DNA from: Marinomonas balearica
Lineage (GTDB): Bacteria; Pseudomonadota; Gammaproteobacteria; Pseudomonadales; Marinomonadaceae
Assembly: GCF_004362145.1 (NCBI RefSeq)
Contig: NZ_SNXC01000011.1
Coordinates: forward strand, 174,438-238,437
Length of the DNA stretch: 64,000 bases
Reading direction: 5' to 3'
In this document: positions 1 to 8,537 of the stretch, piece after piece
Layout: each line of letters starts with the position of its first letter
Position numbering within the stretch: position 1 is the stretch's first letter
The notes under the pieces: generated by a model
Database searches by the model: none
The model's input: the letters and a program-made list of their open reading frames with translations, nothing else
Told to the model about the DNA's origin: nothing
Made by a program: the position numbers and the translations under genes

Positions 1-869
1 ACGTCGACGCCTATTAAATTAACCATCATGCTTTGGTTTTTAATTTCTGCAGGTGCCAAAGGAAGCCCCGCAACCGCACGCATATGATTTTCAAATTGGT
101 TTACGCTCGCACCCGCTTGGGTCCAATGGCCACTGTTGTGAACTCGTGGCGCAAGCTCATTTATGAGCAAGTCGTCACCCATTCTGAAGCATTCCATCGC
201 CATGACACCAACATAATCTAAAGCGTCCATAAGCTTACCAAGCATTGTTTCGGCTTTAGATTGAAGTGGTTTTAGGCGGTCAAGCGGTGAGATAGAAGCG
301 TATAGAATACCGTTGATATGTAGATTCAAGGTTAATGGGTAAAAGTATTTTTCGCCATTTTTACCACGAACACCTACAAGTGAAACTTCTTCATCGAAAT
401 TGATAGCTTGTTCTGCAATCGCTAACCCTTTCCAATCTTCAGGAATTTCAGTACCTTCCGCTTGTTTCAGCCAATATTGCCCCTTGCCATCGTAGCCTCC
501 ACGACGGCGTTTCATAAGCACTCTATCACCAAGTTGCTCATAGGCTTTTTGCGCTGTGCTGTCGTCTTCTACAGCGAACCAAGGTGCTGTTGCAAGATCT
601 AGCTTATCAATCCACTGTTTTTGCGTCAGACGATCTGCCAGCTGCGGAAAGGTCGAAAGGTTAACGAAGTTTTTATGAGAGGCAAGTTGCTTAGTTGCTT
701 CCGTCTCAGGCCAATCTTCGCGTTCAGCCGTTACAATGTCATCGTCATGTAATGGCAACACTTCTTTTGTTTCGATATCGACTGGACGCACATCTAAACC
801 AAGTGGATTAGATGCTTGTTTGAGCATTGCGCCGAGTTGGCCAGCACCGAGTACCCAAATACGTGACAT
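1..869 (-). CDS. purK: PurK, N5-carboxyaminoimidazole ribonucleotide synthase (3' end cut off)
   Basis: PurK converts aminoimidazole ribonucleotide, ATP and bicarbonate to N5-CAIR in purine synthesis. The visible 289 residues start MSRIWVLGAGQLGAML, the nucleotide-binding start of this ATP-grasp enzyme, and include the ATP-grasp segment MKRRRGGYDGKGQYWL and the catalytic-loop motif NELAPRVHNSGHWTQ. About 65 C-terminal residues of a typical 355-residue PurK lie beyond the window edge. The start codon is one base downstream of the purE stop, so the two are almost certainly cotranscribed and translationally coupled. PurE uses the PurK product directly. Assignment is firm; only the C-terminus is unseen. 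Confidence 0.95.
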   Translation of the reverse strand, partial: MSRIWVLGAGQLGAMLKQASNPLGLDVRPVDIETKEVLPLHDDDIVTAEREDWPETEATKQLASHKNFVNLSTFPQLADRLTQKQWIDKLDLATAPWFAVEDDSTAQKAYEQLGDRVLMKRRRGGYDGKGQYWLKQAEGTEIPEDWKGLAIAEQAINFDEEVSLVGVRGKNGEKYFYPLTLNLHINGILYASISPLDRLKPLQSKAETMLGKLMDALDYVGVMAMECFRMGDDLLINELAPRVHNSGHWTQAGASVNQFENHMRAVAGLPLAPAEIKNQSMMVNLIGVD

Positions 870-870
870 T

Positions 871-1362
871 TTATGCCTCCCGAGGATCTGGGTTGCTTAG
901 AACCGTGTCTGTCTGTTCTTTACGGAATGCCTCAATGCGTTGAGCGAGTTCTGCGTCGTTATTTGCCAAGATCTGGCTTGCAAGAAGACCTGCATTGAAT
1001 GCGCCTGCTGTACCAATAGCGAGCGTGCCTACCGCTACACCTTTTGGCATTTGAGCAATAGACAGCAAGCTGTCCATTCCGTTTAGCGCTTTACTTTGAA
1101 CTGGCACACCTAAAACAGGTAAGCGTGTGTGAGCTGCGACCATACCGGGTAAGTGGGCTGCGCCGCCTGCACCGCCAATGATGACTTCGAAGCCTCGTTC
1201 AACGGCAGATTCGGCGAATTCAGCCAATTTAACAGGAGTACGGTGGGCTGAAACAACTTCGACATGATAGCTGACGCCCAGCTTATCCATAATCTCAGTG
1301 GCACCTTCCATTGTGGCCCAGTCGCTTTTAGATCCCATGATAAGGGCAACTTTTGCTTGCAA
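871..1362 (-). CDS. purE: PurE, N5-CAIR mutase (TTG start)
   Basis: PurE converts N5-CAIR to CAIR in purine synthesis, acting right after PurK. The 163-residue protein carries GSKSDW near the N-terminus, SAHRTP with the catalytic His at about residue 40, and [12 protein letters not shown] at 63-74, all hallmarks of class I PurE. I place the start at TTG 1362 because AGGAGAA lies 5 nt upstream of it and this gives the normal family length. An in-frame ATG at 1389 would add nine residues without a good ribosome-binding site. First gene of purE-purK, with one base between the two genes. Confidence 0.93.
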   Translation of the reverse strand: MQAKVALIMGSKSDWATMEGATEIMDKLGVSYHVEVVSAHRTPVKLAEFAESAVERGFEVIIGGAGGAAHLPGMVAAHTRLPVLGVPVQSKALNGMDSLLSIAQMPKGVAVGTLAIGTAGAFNAGLLASQILANNDAELAQRIEAFRKEQTDTVLSNPDPREA

Positions 1363-1541
1363 GACAGTTCTCCTGTTTGTGAGCTCCAATGTGCATTAGC
1401 AACGCAAAATCGTATTTTGAACGTTATCTAATTAGGTGAGAGAGGAATGGAGCCTGATTGATTCAAATTTGGGCGATAATATAGCGAATTTTCGCTAAAA
1501 CTGCGACCATTTGTAATGGGAAGTTTGTAACTGAATAAGCG

Positions 1542-1580
1542 ACATACAGCGTGTATACGAATTGTATAGACGCTGTATGT
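1542..1580. repeat. Near-perfect 17-bp inverted repeat downstream of metY
   Basis: Arms at 1542-1558 and 1564-1580 match in 16 of 17 positions around the 5-nt centre GAATT. The site lies between the metY stop and purE, both on the minus strand. It is not followed by a T-run on either strand, so it is not a classical intrinsic terminator. It could be a transcript-end hairpin, or an operator upstream of purE. The rest of 1363-1637 shows no gene. Confidence 0.7.
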
Positions 1581-1637
1581 TGCGATGTACTTTCACTTTC
1601 AACTAGAAAGCACACTAGACGACGGATTTAAGGTATT

Positions 1638-2915
1638 TTATACCGTCACTTTGTCTAAAGCTTGGCTGATGTCAGCAATGATATCTTCAATGTTTTCAAT
1701 ACCAACAGAGATACGTACCAAATCTCTGCTAACACCGGCTTTTGCCAACTCTTCGTCGTTCAATTGACGGTGAGTTGTCGATGCTGGGTGACATGCCAAT
1801 GATTTAGCGTCGCCGATGTTCACTAGGCGCAATACCATTTGCAGGGCATCGATAAACTGAGTACCGGCTTCTAGGCCGCCTTCGATACCAAAACTCAAAA
1901 TGCCAGACGCTTTACCGCTGGTGATGCGTTGGCTCATGCTATTGTATTTACTGTCAGGTAACCCTGCGTAATTTACCCAGCTTACTTTTTCGTGATTGCT
2001 TAGGTAGTTAGCGAGTTTTTCAGCGTTTTCACAATGACGTTCCATGCGCAATCCAAGAGTTTCTAACCCTTGCAGAATCATAAACGCGCTATGAGGAGCA
2101 ATCGCTGCACCAGTATTACGAAGTGGAACAACTCGACAACGACCAATATAAGCGGCTGCACCAAGCGCTTCTGTGTAAACAACGTCATGGTAAGACGGAT
2201 CTGGTTCGTTCAGCATAGGGAAGCGTTTTTTATTTTCGACCCAGTCAAACTTTCCGGAATCAACAATAATGCCGCCAATGGTTGTACCGTGACCGCCAAT
2301 GTATTTAGTCAAAGAGTGGATGACGATATGAGCGCCAAGATCAAACGGACGGCACAAGTATGGCGTTGCTACGGTATTGTCGACAATCAGTGGAACGCCG
2401 TGTTTGTTTGCAATCGCCGCAAGCGCTTCGATGTCTACGATGTTACCCGCTGGGTTACCAATGGATTCACAAAAAATGGCGCGTGTGTTTTCATCAATAG
2501 CTGCTTCAAAGCCGTCGAAATCGTCGGCAGAAACCATACGGGTTTCAATACCTTGTCTTGGAAAACTGTGTGCAAAAAGGTTATATGTGCCGCCATACAG
2601 CTGGCTTGTGCTGACAATGTTAGAACCCACATCACATATACACTCGATAGCATAAGTAATGGCTGCCATACCAGATGATACAGCCAATGCAGCAATACCC
2701 CCTTCCATTGCAGCGACACGTTGTTCCAATACGTCAGTCGTTGGGTTCATTATACGAGTATAAATATTACCCTGAACTTTCAGGTCAAATAGATCCGCAC
2801 CATGCTGAGTATTATCAAAGGTATAAGACGTAGTTTGGTAGATTGGAACAGCAGCTGCTTTAGTTGTCTCTTCGGATGTGTAGCCGTGGTGCAATGCAAG
2901 GGATTCGAGCTTCAT
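1638..2915 (-). CDS. metY: O-acetylhomoserine sulfhydrylase (Cys/Met metabolism PLP enzyme)
   Basis: This PLP enzyme makes homocysteine from O-acetylhomoserine and sulfide in direct-sulfhydrylation methionine synthesis. The 425-residue length and the inserted segments are typical of MetY rather than the roughly 390-residue MetB, MetC or MetZ. The PLP lysine is K204 in HSLTKYIGGHG; other family motifs are YTRIMNPTTDVLEQR, SSGMAAI and VDNTVATPY. It stands alone. In its upstream region a 7-bp inverted repeat (CTGTCTT / AAGACAG, 2968-2984) might be an operator, but no regulator can be named. O-succinylhomoserine as substrate cannot be excluded from sequence. Confidence 0.9.
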   Translation of the reverse strand: MKLESLALHHGYTSEETTKAAAVPIYQTTSYTFDNTQHGADLFDLKVQGNIYTRIMNPTTDVLEQRVAAMEGGIAALAVSSGMAAITYAIECICDVGSNIVSTSQLYGGTYNLFAHSFPRQGIETRMVSADDFDGFEAAIDENTRAIFCESIGNPAGNIVDIEALAAIANKHGVPLIVDNTVATPYLCRPFDLGAHIVIHSLTKYIGGHGTTIGGIIVDSGKFDWVENKKRFPMLNEPDPSYHDVVYTEALGAAAYIGRCRVVPLRNTGAAIAPHSAFMILQGLETLGLRMERHCENAEKLANYLSNHEKVSWVNYAGLPDSKYNSMSQRITSGKASGILSFGIEGGLEAGTQFIDALQMVLRLVNIGDAKSLACHPASTTHRQLNDEELAKAGVSRDLVRISVGIENIEDIIADISQALDKVTV

Positions 2916-3140
2916 TGTGATTGCCTTTTGTATTTGTTGTATGAATTTGTGCGTTACTTTATATCTACTGTCTTTGGAAGACAGGGACTAGAACATAATT
3001 TTCAAGTCCATTTTACTTAATTCAATATAAATTGGTAATCGAGATCCATTCAAGTCGTTTGAAAAATAACACTTAGACATCGAATAGAATACCGCATATT
3101 CAATTAATTGCTGGAATAGGGCGCGAATAAATCAGAAGTG

Positions 3141-3166
3141 ATAGGGAGAAAGTAAATTCTCCCTAT
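3141..3166 (-). terminator. Hairpin after mgsA
   Basis: A perfect 10-bp stem (ATAGGGAGAA / TTCTCCCTAT, loop AGTAAA) lies 30 nt after the mgsA stop. It has no strong T-run on the minus strand, so it may be a weak or factor-assisted transcript end for pyk-mgsA. Confidence 0.5.
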
Positions 3167-3196
3167 TGGAGAGTCGCTGCGATCAAGAGCGTCTTT

Positions 3197-3658
3197 CTAA
3201 ATTCGCTCGCTCAAGTAGCGATCGTAATCAGGAATGACTTTCTCAAATTCGCTATCAAATAAGGGCGATGACACTAAAAAGTTTGCAGAAGAAACACTGC
3301 ACGCAATGGGAATGTTCCAGACCGCCGCCACTCGTAAGAGCGCTTTAATATCAGGGTCGTGTGGCATAGGTTCAAATGGGTCCCAAAAAAAGATTAGAAC
3401 GTCTATTTTACCTTCCGCTATCAGACCACCAAGTTGCTGGTCTCCACCTAAAGGGCCGCTAATCAGCGCCTTTACTTCGACGCCTAATTCCTTTTGGAGT
3501 AAGTTCCCTGTTGTGCCTGTGGCCATTAGATGATGAGAAACAAGTTTATCTTTATGGTCTCTTGCCCAAAGAATAAGTTCTTGTTTCATATTATCATGGG
3601 CAACCAGCGCGACGCGCTTGGTTGCCGGTGCGGTGACCGCTTTTTTATGCATTGTCAT
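3197..3658 (-). CDS. mgsA: Methylglyoxal synthase
   Basis: MgsA converts dihydroxyacetone phosphate to methylglyoxal and phosphate, a bypass that relieves build-up of sugar phosphates when phosphate is short. The 153 residues match the family length. Visible signatures are ATGTTGNLL (phosphate binding), [11 protein letters not shown] with the catalytic Asp at about residue 73, and DVLIFFWDP. It starts 6 nt after the pyk stop and is therefore in the same transcript as pyruvate kinase, with gap just upstream. The lower-glycolytic enzymes and the overflow valve are thus expressed together. Confidence 0.96.
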   Translation of the reverse strand: MTMHKKAVTAPATKRVALVAHDNMKQELILWARDHKDKLVSHHLMATGTTGNLLQKELGVEVKALISGPLGGDQQLGGLIAEGKIDVLIFFWDPFEPMPHDPDIKALLRVAAVWNIPIACSVSSANFLVSSPLFDSEFEKVIPDYDRYLSERI

Positions 3659-3664
3659 GAATGC

Positions 3665-5116
3665 TTAGCCTGTCGCTTGGCCAACTTTAACGATTTTCAT
3701 TGAGTTAGTTGTACCAAGGCTGACCAAGTGATCGCCTTTGGTAACGATAACCAAATCACCGTCTTCAACATAACCAAGAGATTTCACTCTTTCTATCAAT
3801 CCTGAAATGATGTTATCAACATTGTAAGACTGCGAAGAGAACGAAACGGGCGTAACCCCACGATACAGTGCTGCGCGGTTAAGTGTTTCTTGATTAGGGG
3901 ACAGCGCGTATATTGGCAACCCAGATGTAATGCGAGACATTAGCAGAGGAGAGTTTCCTGAAGCCGTTAAGCTGATGATCGCTTTCACACCTTCCAAGTG
4001 GTTTGCTGCATACATTGCTGACATGGCAATGGTTTCGTCGATGCTACCGAATTTTACGTCAATACGGTGCTTAGATTTTTTAACCGATGGTTGTTTTTCA
4101 GCACCTAAACAAACACGATTCATTGTATGAATGACTTCTTCTGGGTAGTCACCAGCTGCCGTTTCCGCAGATAGCATAACCGCGTCAGTACCATCCAGTA
4201 CCGCGTTTGCAACGTCAAAGACTTCTGCACGAGTCGGCATTGCACTTGTGATCATTGTTTCCATCATTTGAGTCGCTGTGATTACAGGACGGTTTAGCTG
4301 ACGGCAACGTTTAATCATGTGTTTTTGAACGCCGACTAATTCTGCATCACCAATTTCAACACCCAAATCACCACGAGCTACCATGACAGCATCAGAGGCC
4401 AGAATGATTGAATCTAATGTTTCGTTGTCAGCAACAGCTTCGGCACGTTCTACTTTTGAAACGATACCTGCTTTAAGGCCTGCGGCATGAGCCAAACTGC
4501 GTGCTTCTTCCAAGTCAGCGGCACTGCGTGGAAAGGAAACCGCTAAGTAATCCGCTTTTAGAGCCGCAGCCGTTTTAATGTCTTCTCTGTCTTTGTCTGT
4601 TAGAGCCGCAGCAGACAATCCACCACCTAAGCGGTTGATGCCTTTGTTGTTTGAAAGCGGGCCGCCAACCACAACCTTGGTAATGACTTCCATACCTTTC
4701 ACTTCTGTGACTTCAAGAACGACACGGCCGTCATCGAGAAGCAGAATGTTACCCGGTTCAGAGTCTTCAGCTAATTGAGGGTAGTCGATACCAACACGTG
4801 TTTCATCGCCTGCTGTTTTATCAAAGTTAACATCCAGAATAAAAGTGTTGCCTTCTTGGAGTTGAACTTTTTGATTGTCTTTGAAGCGTGCGATACGAAT
4901 TTTCGGTCCCTGTAAATCACCTAAAATTGCTATGTGGCGATTGTTCTTTTTCGCCAATTCACGAACCGTATTTGCTCGATTGATGTGATCTTCGGGCTGA
5001 CCATGAGAGAAATTCAAACGAAATACGTTTGCTCCTGCAAGGATCAGTTTTTCGATCATTTCTGGTGAGCTGGATGCTGGGCCTAAAGTTGCAACAATTT
5101 TAGTTCTACGTGTCAT
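3665..5116 (-). CDS. pyk: Pyruvate kinase
   Basis: Pyruvate kinase makes ATP and pyruvate from phosphoenolpyruvate. The 483 residues start [16 protein letters not shown] and contain the usual motifs [21 protein letters not shown] (metal and substrate site) and [11 protein letters not shown], with the C-terminal allosteric domain complete. I chose ATG 5116; a TTG four codons earlier is also open but has no better ribosome-binding site. Gene order gap-pyk-mgsA on the minus strand groups it with Entner-Doudoroff and lower glycolytic genes under the HexR-like boxes upstream of gap, although a hairpin at 5162-5187 separates gap from pyk. Confidence 0.96.
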   Translation of the reverse strand: MTRRTKIVATLGPASSSPEMIEKLILAGANVFRLNFSHGQPEDHINRANTVRELAKKNNRHIAILGDLQGPKIRIARFKDNQKVQLQEGNTFILDVNFDKTAGDETRVGIDYPQLAEDSEPGNILLLDDGRVVLEVTEVKGMEVITKVVVGGPLSNNKGINRLGGGLSAAALTDKDREDIKTAAALKADYLAVSFPRSAADLEEARSLAHAAGLKAGIVSKVERAEAVADNETLDSIILASDAVMVARGDLGVEIGDAELVGVQKHMIKRCRQLNRPVITATQMMETMITSAMPTRAEVFDVANAVLDGTDAVMLSAETAAGDYPEEVIHTMNRVCLGAEKQPSVKKSKHRIDVKFGSIDETIAMSAMYAANHLEGVKAIISLTASGNSPLLMSRITSGLPIYALSPNQETLNRAALYRGVTPVSFSSQSYNVDNIISGLIERVKSLGYVEDGDLVIVTKGDHLVSLGTTNSMKIVKVGQATG

Positions 5117-5161
5117 GATTTTTACCAAAGATTGAGATACATGAAGAGAAGTATAAGAGAC

Positions 5162-5187
5162 GACGAAGGCTGAGTCAGCAGCCTTCG
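5162..5187 (-). terminator. Hairpin between gap and pyk
   Basis: A perfect 10-bp stem (ACGAAGGCTG / CAGCCTTCGT, 6-nt loop) lies 11 nt after the gap stop and is followed on the minus strand by CTCTTATACTTC, a weak T-rich tail. It probably ends or attenuates gap transcription before pyk. Confidence 0.6.
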
Positions 5188-5198
5188 TGTATTTTGAG

Positions 5199-6212
5199 CT
5201 ATTTTGCGTTCATTAATGCAATGGCGTTGTCTAACATACGGTTAGAAAAGCCCCATTCATTATCGTACCAAGCCATTACTTTTACTAATGTACCTTGAAC
5301 GCGGGTTTGAGTCGCGTCGAAGTTTGACGTGTAGGTGCTGTGATTGAAGTCGCTAGAAACCAATGGTTCGTGATTAACGCAAAGCACTTCGGCCAATGTT
5401 GCATCCGCAGCAATGGCGTCTTCGATGATCTTGTTAACTTCTTCAGCCGTTGTTTCGCGAGGTGCTTGAAAGGTGAGGTCAACTAGGGAAACGTTCACAG
5501 TAGGAACGCGAACCGCCATACCGTCGAATTTACCTGCAAGTTCTGGAACGACAAGGCCGACTGCCGCAGCGGCACCTGTTTTAGTTGGGATCATGTTCAT
5601 TGCCGCAGCGCGTGCGCGGTAAAGATCCTGATGATAAACGTCCGACAGTTTCTGGTCATTCGTGTAAGCATGGATGGTCGTCATTAAGCCACTGACGATG
5701 CCTAATTGGTCATTTAAAGGCTTAGCAATTGGAGCAAGACAGTTAGTAGTACATGATGCGTTAGAGATAACCGTCATGTCTGATGTCAGTACTTCTTGGT
5801 TAACGCCGTATACAACAGTTGCATCAACCTCTTTACCTGGAGCAGAAATAATAACTTTCTTCGCGCCAGCCGATAAGTGAGCGCTGGCTGTTTCTTTGGT
5901 TGTAAAAAAGCCAGTACATTCAAATACAACATCAACGTCAAGATCAGCCCAAGGCAATGCCGCAGGATCGCGCTCAGACAAGGTTAGAATTTTGTCTTCA
6001 TTAATATACAGCGCTTCTTCATCGAAATTAACATCAGCATTGAAGCGACCATGAACCGTGTCGTACTTAGTAAGGTGAGCGTTTATTTTTGAGTCGCCTA
6101 AGTCGTTGATTGCTACGACTTGAATTTGATCTCGTTTACCAGACTCGTAAAGCGCTCGAAGCGTGTTGCGTCCAATACGTCCATATCCGTTAATTGCTAC
6201 CTTAATAGTCAT
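5199..6212 (-). CDS. gap: Glyceraldehyde-3-phosphate dehydrogenase, type I
   Basis: This enzyme oxidises glyceraldehyde 3-phosphate to 1,3-bisphosphoglycerate with NAD. The 337 residues begin [16 protein letters not shown] (Rossmann motif) and carry the active-site sequence SNASCTTNC with Cys154. ATG 6212 is preferred over a GTG two codons upstream because AGAGGTGG lies just upstream of it. It is divergent from edd; a gap-edd pairing is typical of HexR regulons, where gap serves the triose branch of the Entner-Doudoroff pathway. Erythrose-4-phosphate dehydrogenase is a related family but less likely here. Confidence 0.93.
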   Translation of the reverse strand: MTIKVAINGYGRIGRNTLRALYESGKRDQIQVVAINDLGDSKINAHLTKYDTVHGRFNADVNFDEEALYINEDKILTLSERDPAALPWADLDVDVVFECTGFFTTKETASAHLSAGAKKVIISAPGKEVDATVVYGVNQEVLTSDMTVISNASCTTNCLAPIAKPLNDQLGIVSGLMTTIHAYTNDQKLSDVYHQDLYRARAAAMNMIPTKTGAAAAVGLVVPELAGKFDGMAVRVPTVNVSLVDLTFQAPRETTAEEVNKIIEDAIAADATLAEVLCVNHEPLVSSDFNHSTYTSNFDATQTRVQGTLVKVMAWYDNEWGFSNRMLDNAIALMNAK

Positions 6213-6295
6213 ACCCACCTCTAAATTCGTCTGAAATTCATTTCATAAAGTCGCTAACACAAGTGTGGAACACTTATTCCAGAATTGCCTTATTT

Positions 6296-6310
6296 TGTAA
6301 AAATACTACA
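6296..6310. promoter_or_regulatory. HexR-like operator near gap
   Basis: TGTAAAAATACTACA fits the gammaproteobacterial HexR pattern TGTARTWWWAYTACA, recalled from published regulon work, with one mismatch. It lies 84 nt upstream of the gap start. HexR represses Entner-Doudoroff and lower-glycolysis genes until 2-keto-3-deoxy-6-phosphogluconate accumulates. The hexR gene is not in this window. Confidence 0.6.
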
Positions 6311-6459
6311 TAAGCAATTTTGCAAGCAAGAATCTAAATCAAATAACATTATAAATGATTAAAAAATAATCACATCGTTCGATTAAATTGATACTACACT
6401 TACTTGTGTTACAGATTAGTTGCCATTCTATCGAAAAAAACTCGAAATAGGAGGCCTTA

Positions 6460-6474
6460 AGTAAAAAAATTACA
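6460..6474. promoter_or_regulatory. Third HexR-like palindrome
   Basis: AGTAAAAAAATTACA matches the recalled HexR pattern at 13 of 15 positions. It is the weakest of the three sites and could be chance in AT-rich DNA. Confidence 0.35.
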
Positions 6475-6531
6475 ATATTTTAGGGTTTTTCTTTAAAAAA
6501 ATCGGTTTTTGGGCGTGATTTATGATTTATA

Positions 6532-6546
6532 TGTAGTAATATTACA
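6532..6546. promoter_or_regulatory. HexR-like operator upstream of edd
   Basis: TGTAGTAATATTACA matches every position of the recalled HexR pattern TGTARTWWWAYTACA and sits 62 nt upstream of the edd start, where it would overlap or abut the promoter. Confidence 0.7.
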
Positions 6547-6563
6547 TAAAATTTGTGTCATGC

Positions 6564-6586
6564 CGACTTACTTCAGTCGTAAGTCG
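6564..6586 (+). other. Hairpin in edd leader
   Basis: A perfect 8-bp stem (CGACTTAC / GTAAGTCG, 7-nt loop) lies between the HexR-like box and the edd ribosome-binding site (GGAGTGAAGC). It would be in the 5' untranslated region if transcription starts near the box. It may stabilise the leader or control translation. Confidence 0.5.
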
Positions 6587-6608
6587 CATAACAAAAGCGG
6601 AGTGAAGC

Positions 6609-8429
6609 ATGAACCCCATTGTTACGGAAGTGACGAATAATATTGTTGAGCGCAGTAAAAAACTGCGAACGAAATATCTGGAAGATATGAAAAAAGCGCA
6701 AGAAAAAGGACCGCATCGTGGTGTTCTTTCTTGCGGTAACTTAGCGCATGGTTTTGCTGCTTGTAATCCACAAGACAAGCAAAAGCTAACGTTAATGGAA
6801 GAAGCAAACATAGGTATTGTCTCTTCGTATAACGACATGCTTTCGGCTCATCAACCTTATGAGGATTATCCTCGTATTATTCGAGAAGCTGTGACTGAAA
6901 TGGGATCCGTCGCTCAATTTGCGGGTGGCGTTCCTGCAATGTGTGACGGCGTGACTCAAGGTCAAGATGGCATGGAATTGAGCCTATTTAGTCGCGATAA
7001 CATTGCTCAAGGCGCAGCCATTGCCCTTTCTCACAACATGTTTGACGCAGCCCTTTTCTTAGGTATTTGTGACAAAATCGTTCCTGGCTTGTTAATTTCG
7101 GCTTTACGTTTCGGCCAGTTACCCTGCTTGTTCGTTCCTGCTGGCCCAATGAAATCGGGCATTACCAACGCGCAAAAAGCTGCAGTACGTCAGCGTTTTG
7201 CGAAAGGTGAGGCGAGCCGAGAAGAGCTTCTAGAAGCAGAATCGGCCTCTTATCATAGTGCAGGTACATGTACCTTTTATGGTACAGCGAACTCAAATCA
7301 GCTGTTGGTTGAGATTATGGGGCTGCAATTGCCCGGCTCCTCTTTCGTAAGTCCTGATGATCCTCTGCGTGAGGCGCTAACTCGCCATACAGCACAATTG
7401 GCTGTTAAAACAACGGCACTAGGACGCGATTATCGACCTATTTATGAGGTGATTGACGAGCGCTCGATTGTTAACTCTATCGTCGGTCTGTTAGCAACGG
7501 GTGGATCAACCAACCATACCATGCACATTGTTGCTTACGCTCGCGCGGCAGGCATCATTGTTACGTGGGATGATTTTGCTAAGTTGTCCAAAGTCGTGCC
7601 GTTGTTAACTCGAATCTATCCAAATGGCCAAGCAGACATTAACCACTTCCATGCAGCGGGTGGCATGGCATACCTTGTTAAGCAACTTATTAAAGGTGGC
7701 TTGGTTCACGAAGATGTGAACACCATTGTTGGTAAAGGGTTGAGTCACTACGCAAAAGAGCCGTTCCTTGAAGGCGATAACGTTGTGTGGAAAGAAGGTA
7801 CTGATGTCAGTCTGGATATGGATGTTGTACGACCGATAGAAGATCCATTTAGTCGCGAAGGCGGTTTGTCTCTTCTTAAAGGCAACTTAGGTCGTTCTGT
7901 CATCAAAGTCTCTGCGGTGAAAGAAGAAAATCGAATTATCGAAGCGCCTGCGGCTGTATTTCATGATCAAAATGATCTTGCAAATGCAATTTCGAGCGGT
8001 GAACTTGAGCGCGACTGCATTGCCGTGGTTCGTTTTCAAGGGCCAAAAGCGATCGGTATGCCTGAGCTTCATAAATTAACGCCATTTTTAGGCAATCTTC
8101 AAGATAAAGGCTTTAAAGTCGCATTGGTGACGGACGGACGAATGTCTGGTGCGTCTGGTAAAGTGCCGGCAGCGATTCATTTAACACCTGAAGCATTGGC
8201 CGGTGGACTTATTGGCAAGATCAAAGACGGTGACCTAATGCGTCTTGATGCAGTAGAAGGCACGCTAACTTTGCTCGTCTCTGATGAAGAGATTGCGGGT
8301 CGTGAAGCTGCGGTACAGGATTTGTCAGAGTCTCACCAAGGCATGGGTCGTGAGCTGTTCTATGCTCAACGCACGCTTGTTGGTGGCGCTGAGCAAGGTG
8401 CTTGCAGTTTATTTGAAGAACTGACTTAA
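6609..8429 (+). CDS. edd: 6-phosphogluconate dehydratase
   Basis: Edd dehydrates 6-phosphogluconate to 2-keto-3-deoxy-6-phosphogluconate, the first committed step of the Entner-Doudoroff pathway. It belongs to the IlvD/Edd iron-sulfur dehydratases. The 606 residues match the family length and show [45 protein letters not shown] and [18 protein letters not shown], all conserved around the cluster and substrate. It is transcribed alone, divergent from gap, and ends in a strong terminator. The partner aldolase eda is not in the window. Confidence 0.97.
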   Translation: MNPIVTEVTNNIVERSKKLRTKYLEDMKKAQEKGPHRGVLSCGNLAHGFAACNPQDKQKLTLMEEANIGIVSSYNDMLSAHQPYEDYPRIIREAVTEMGSVAQFAGGVPAMCDGVTQGQDGMELSLFSRDNIAQGAAIALSHNMFDAALFLGICDKIVPGLLISALRFGQLPCLFVPAGPMKSGITNAQKAAVRQRFAKGEASREELLEAESASYHSAGTCTFYGTANSNQLLVEIMGLQLPGSSFVSPDDPLREALTRHTAQLAVKTTALGRDYRPIYEVIDERSIVNSIVGLLATGGSTNHTMHIVAYARAAGIIVTWDDFAKLSKVVPLLTRIYPNGQADINHFHAAGGMAYLVKQLIKGGLVHEDVNTIVGKGLSHYAKEPFLEGDNVVWKEGTDVSLDMDVVRPIEDPFSREGGLSLLKGNLGRSVIKVSAVKEENRIIEAPAAVFHDQNDLANAISSGELERDCIAVVRFQGPKAIGMPELHKLTPFLGNLQDKGFKVALVTDGRMSGASGKVPAAIHLTPEALAGGLIGKIKDGDLMRLDAVEGTLTLLVSDEEIAGREAAVQDLSESHQGMGRELFYAQRTLVGGAEQGACSLFEELT

Positions 8430-8491
8430 AGATCGAAATCGAGAGTAACCTTTCCTCTGACTACTAGCGGTTTGCGTTAGTAATGGTGTTT

Positions 8492-8519
8492 GGGCCTGCC
8501 GTTGGTAGGCCCTTTTTTT
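8492..8519 (+). terminator. Rho-independent terminator of edd
   Basis: A 9-bp GC-rich stem GGGCCTGCC / GGTAGGCCC (one G-T pair) with loop GTT is followed by seven T. It could also serve the convergent radical SAM gene poorly, since its T-run favours the plus strand. Confidence 0.92.
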
Positions 8520-8537
8520 GTTTTTTCTGCGCGTGAT

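Larger units (their letters stand above)
6213..6608. other. Divergent gap / edd control region
   Basis: This 396-nt AT-rich stretch holds no gene. It contains three HexR-like palindromes (6296-6310, 6460-6474 and 6532-6546), a hairpin in the edd leader, and presumably both divergent promoters. Confidence 0.8.

Noticed and set aside
1404..1419. PurR-like site ACGCAAAATCGTATTT upstream of purE
   Set aside because: Only the left half matches the E. coli PurR pattern; not supported.
2070..2678. Long plus-strand ORF opposite metY
   Set aside because: Composition and lack of motifs show it is the antisense shadow of metY.
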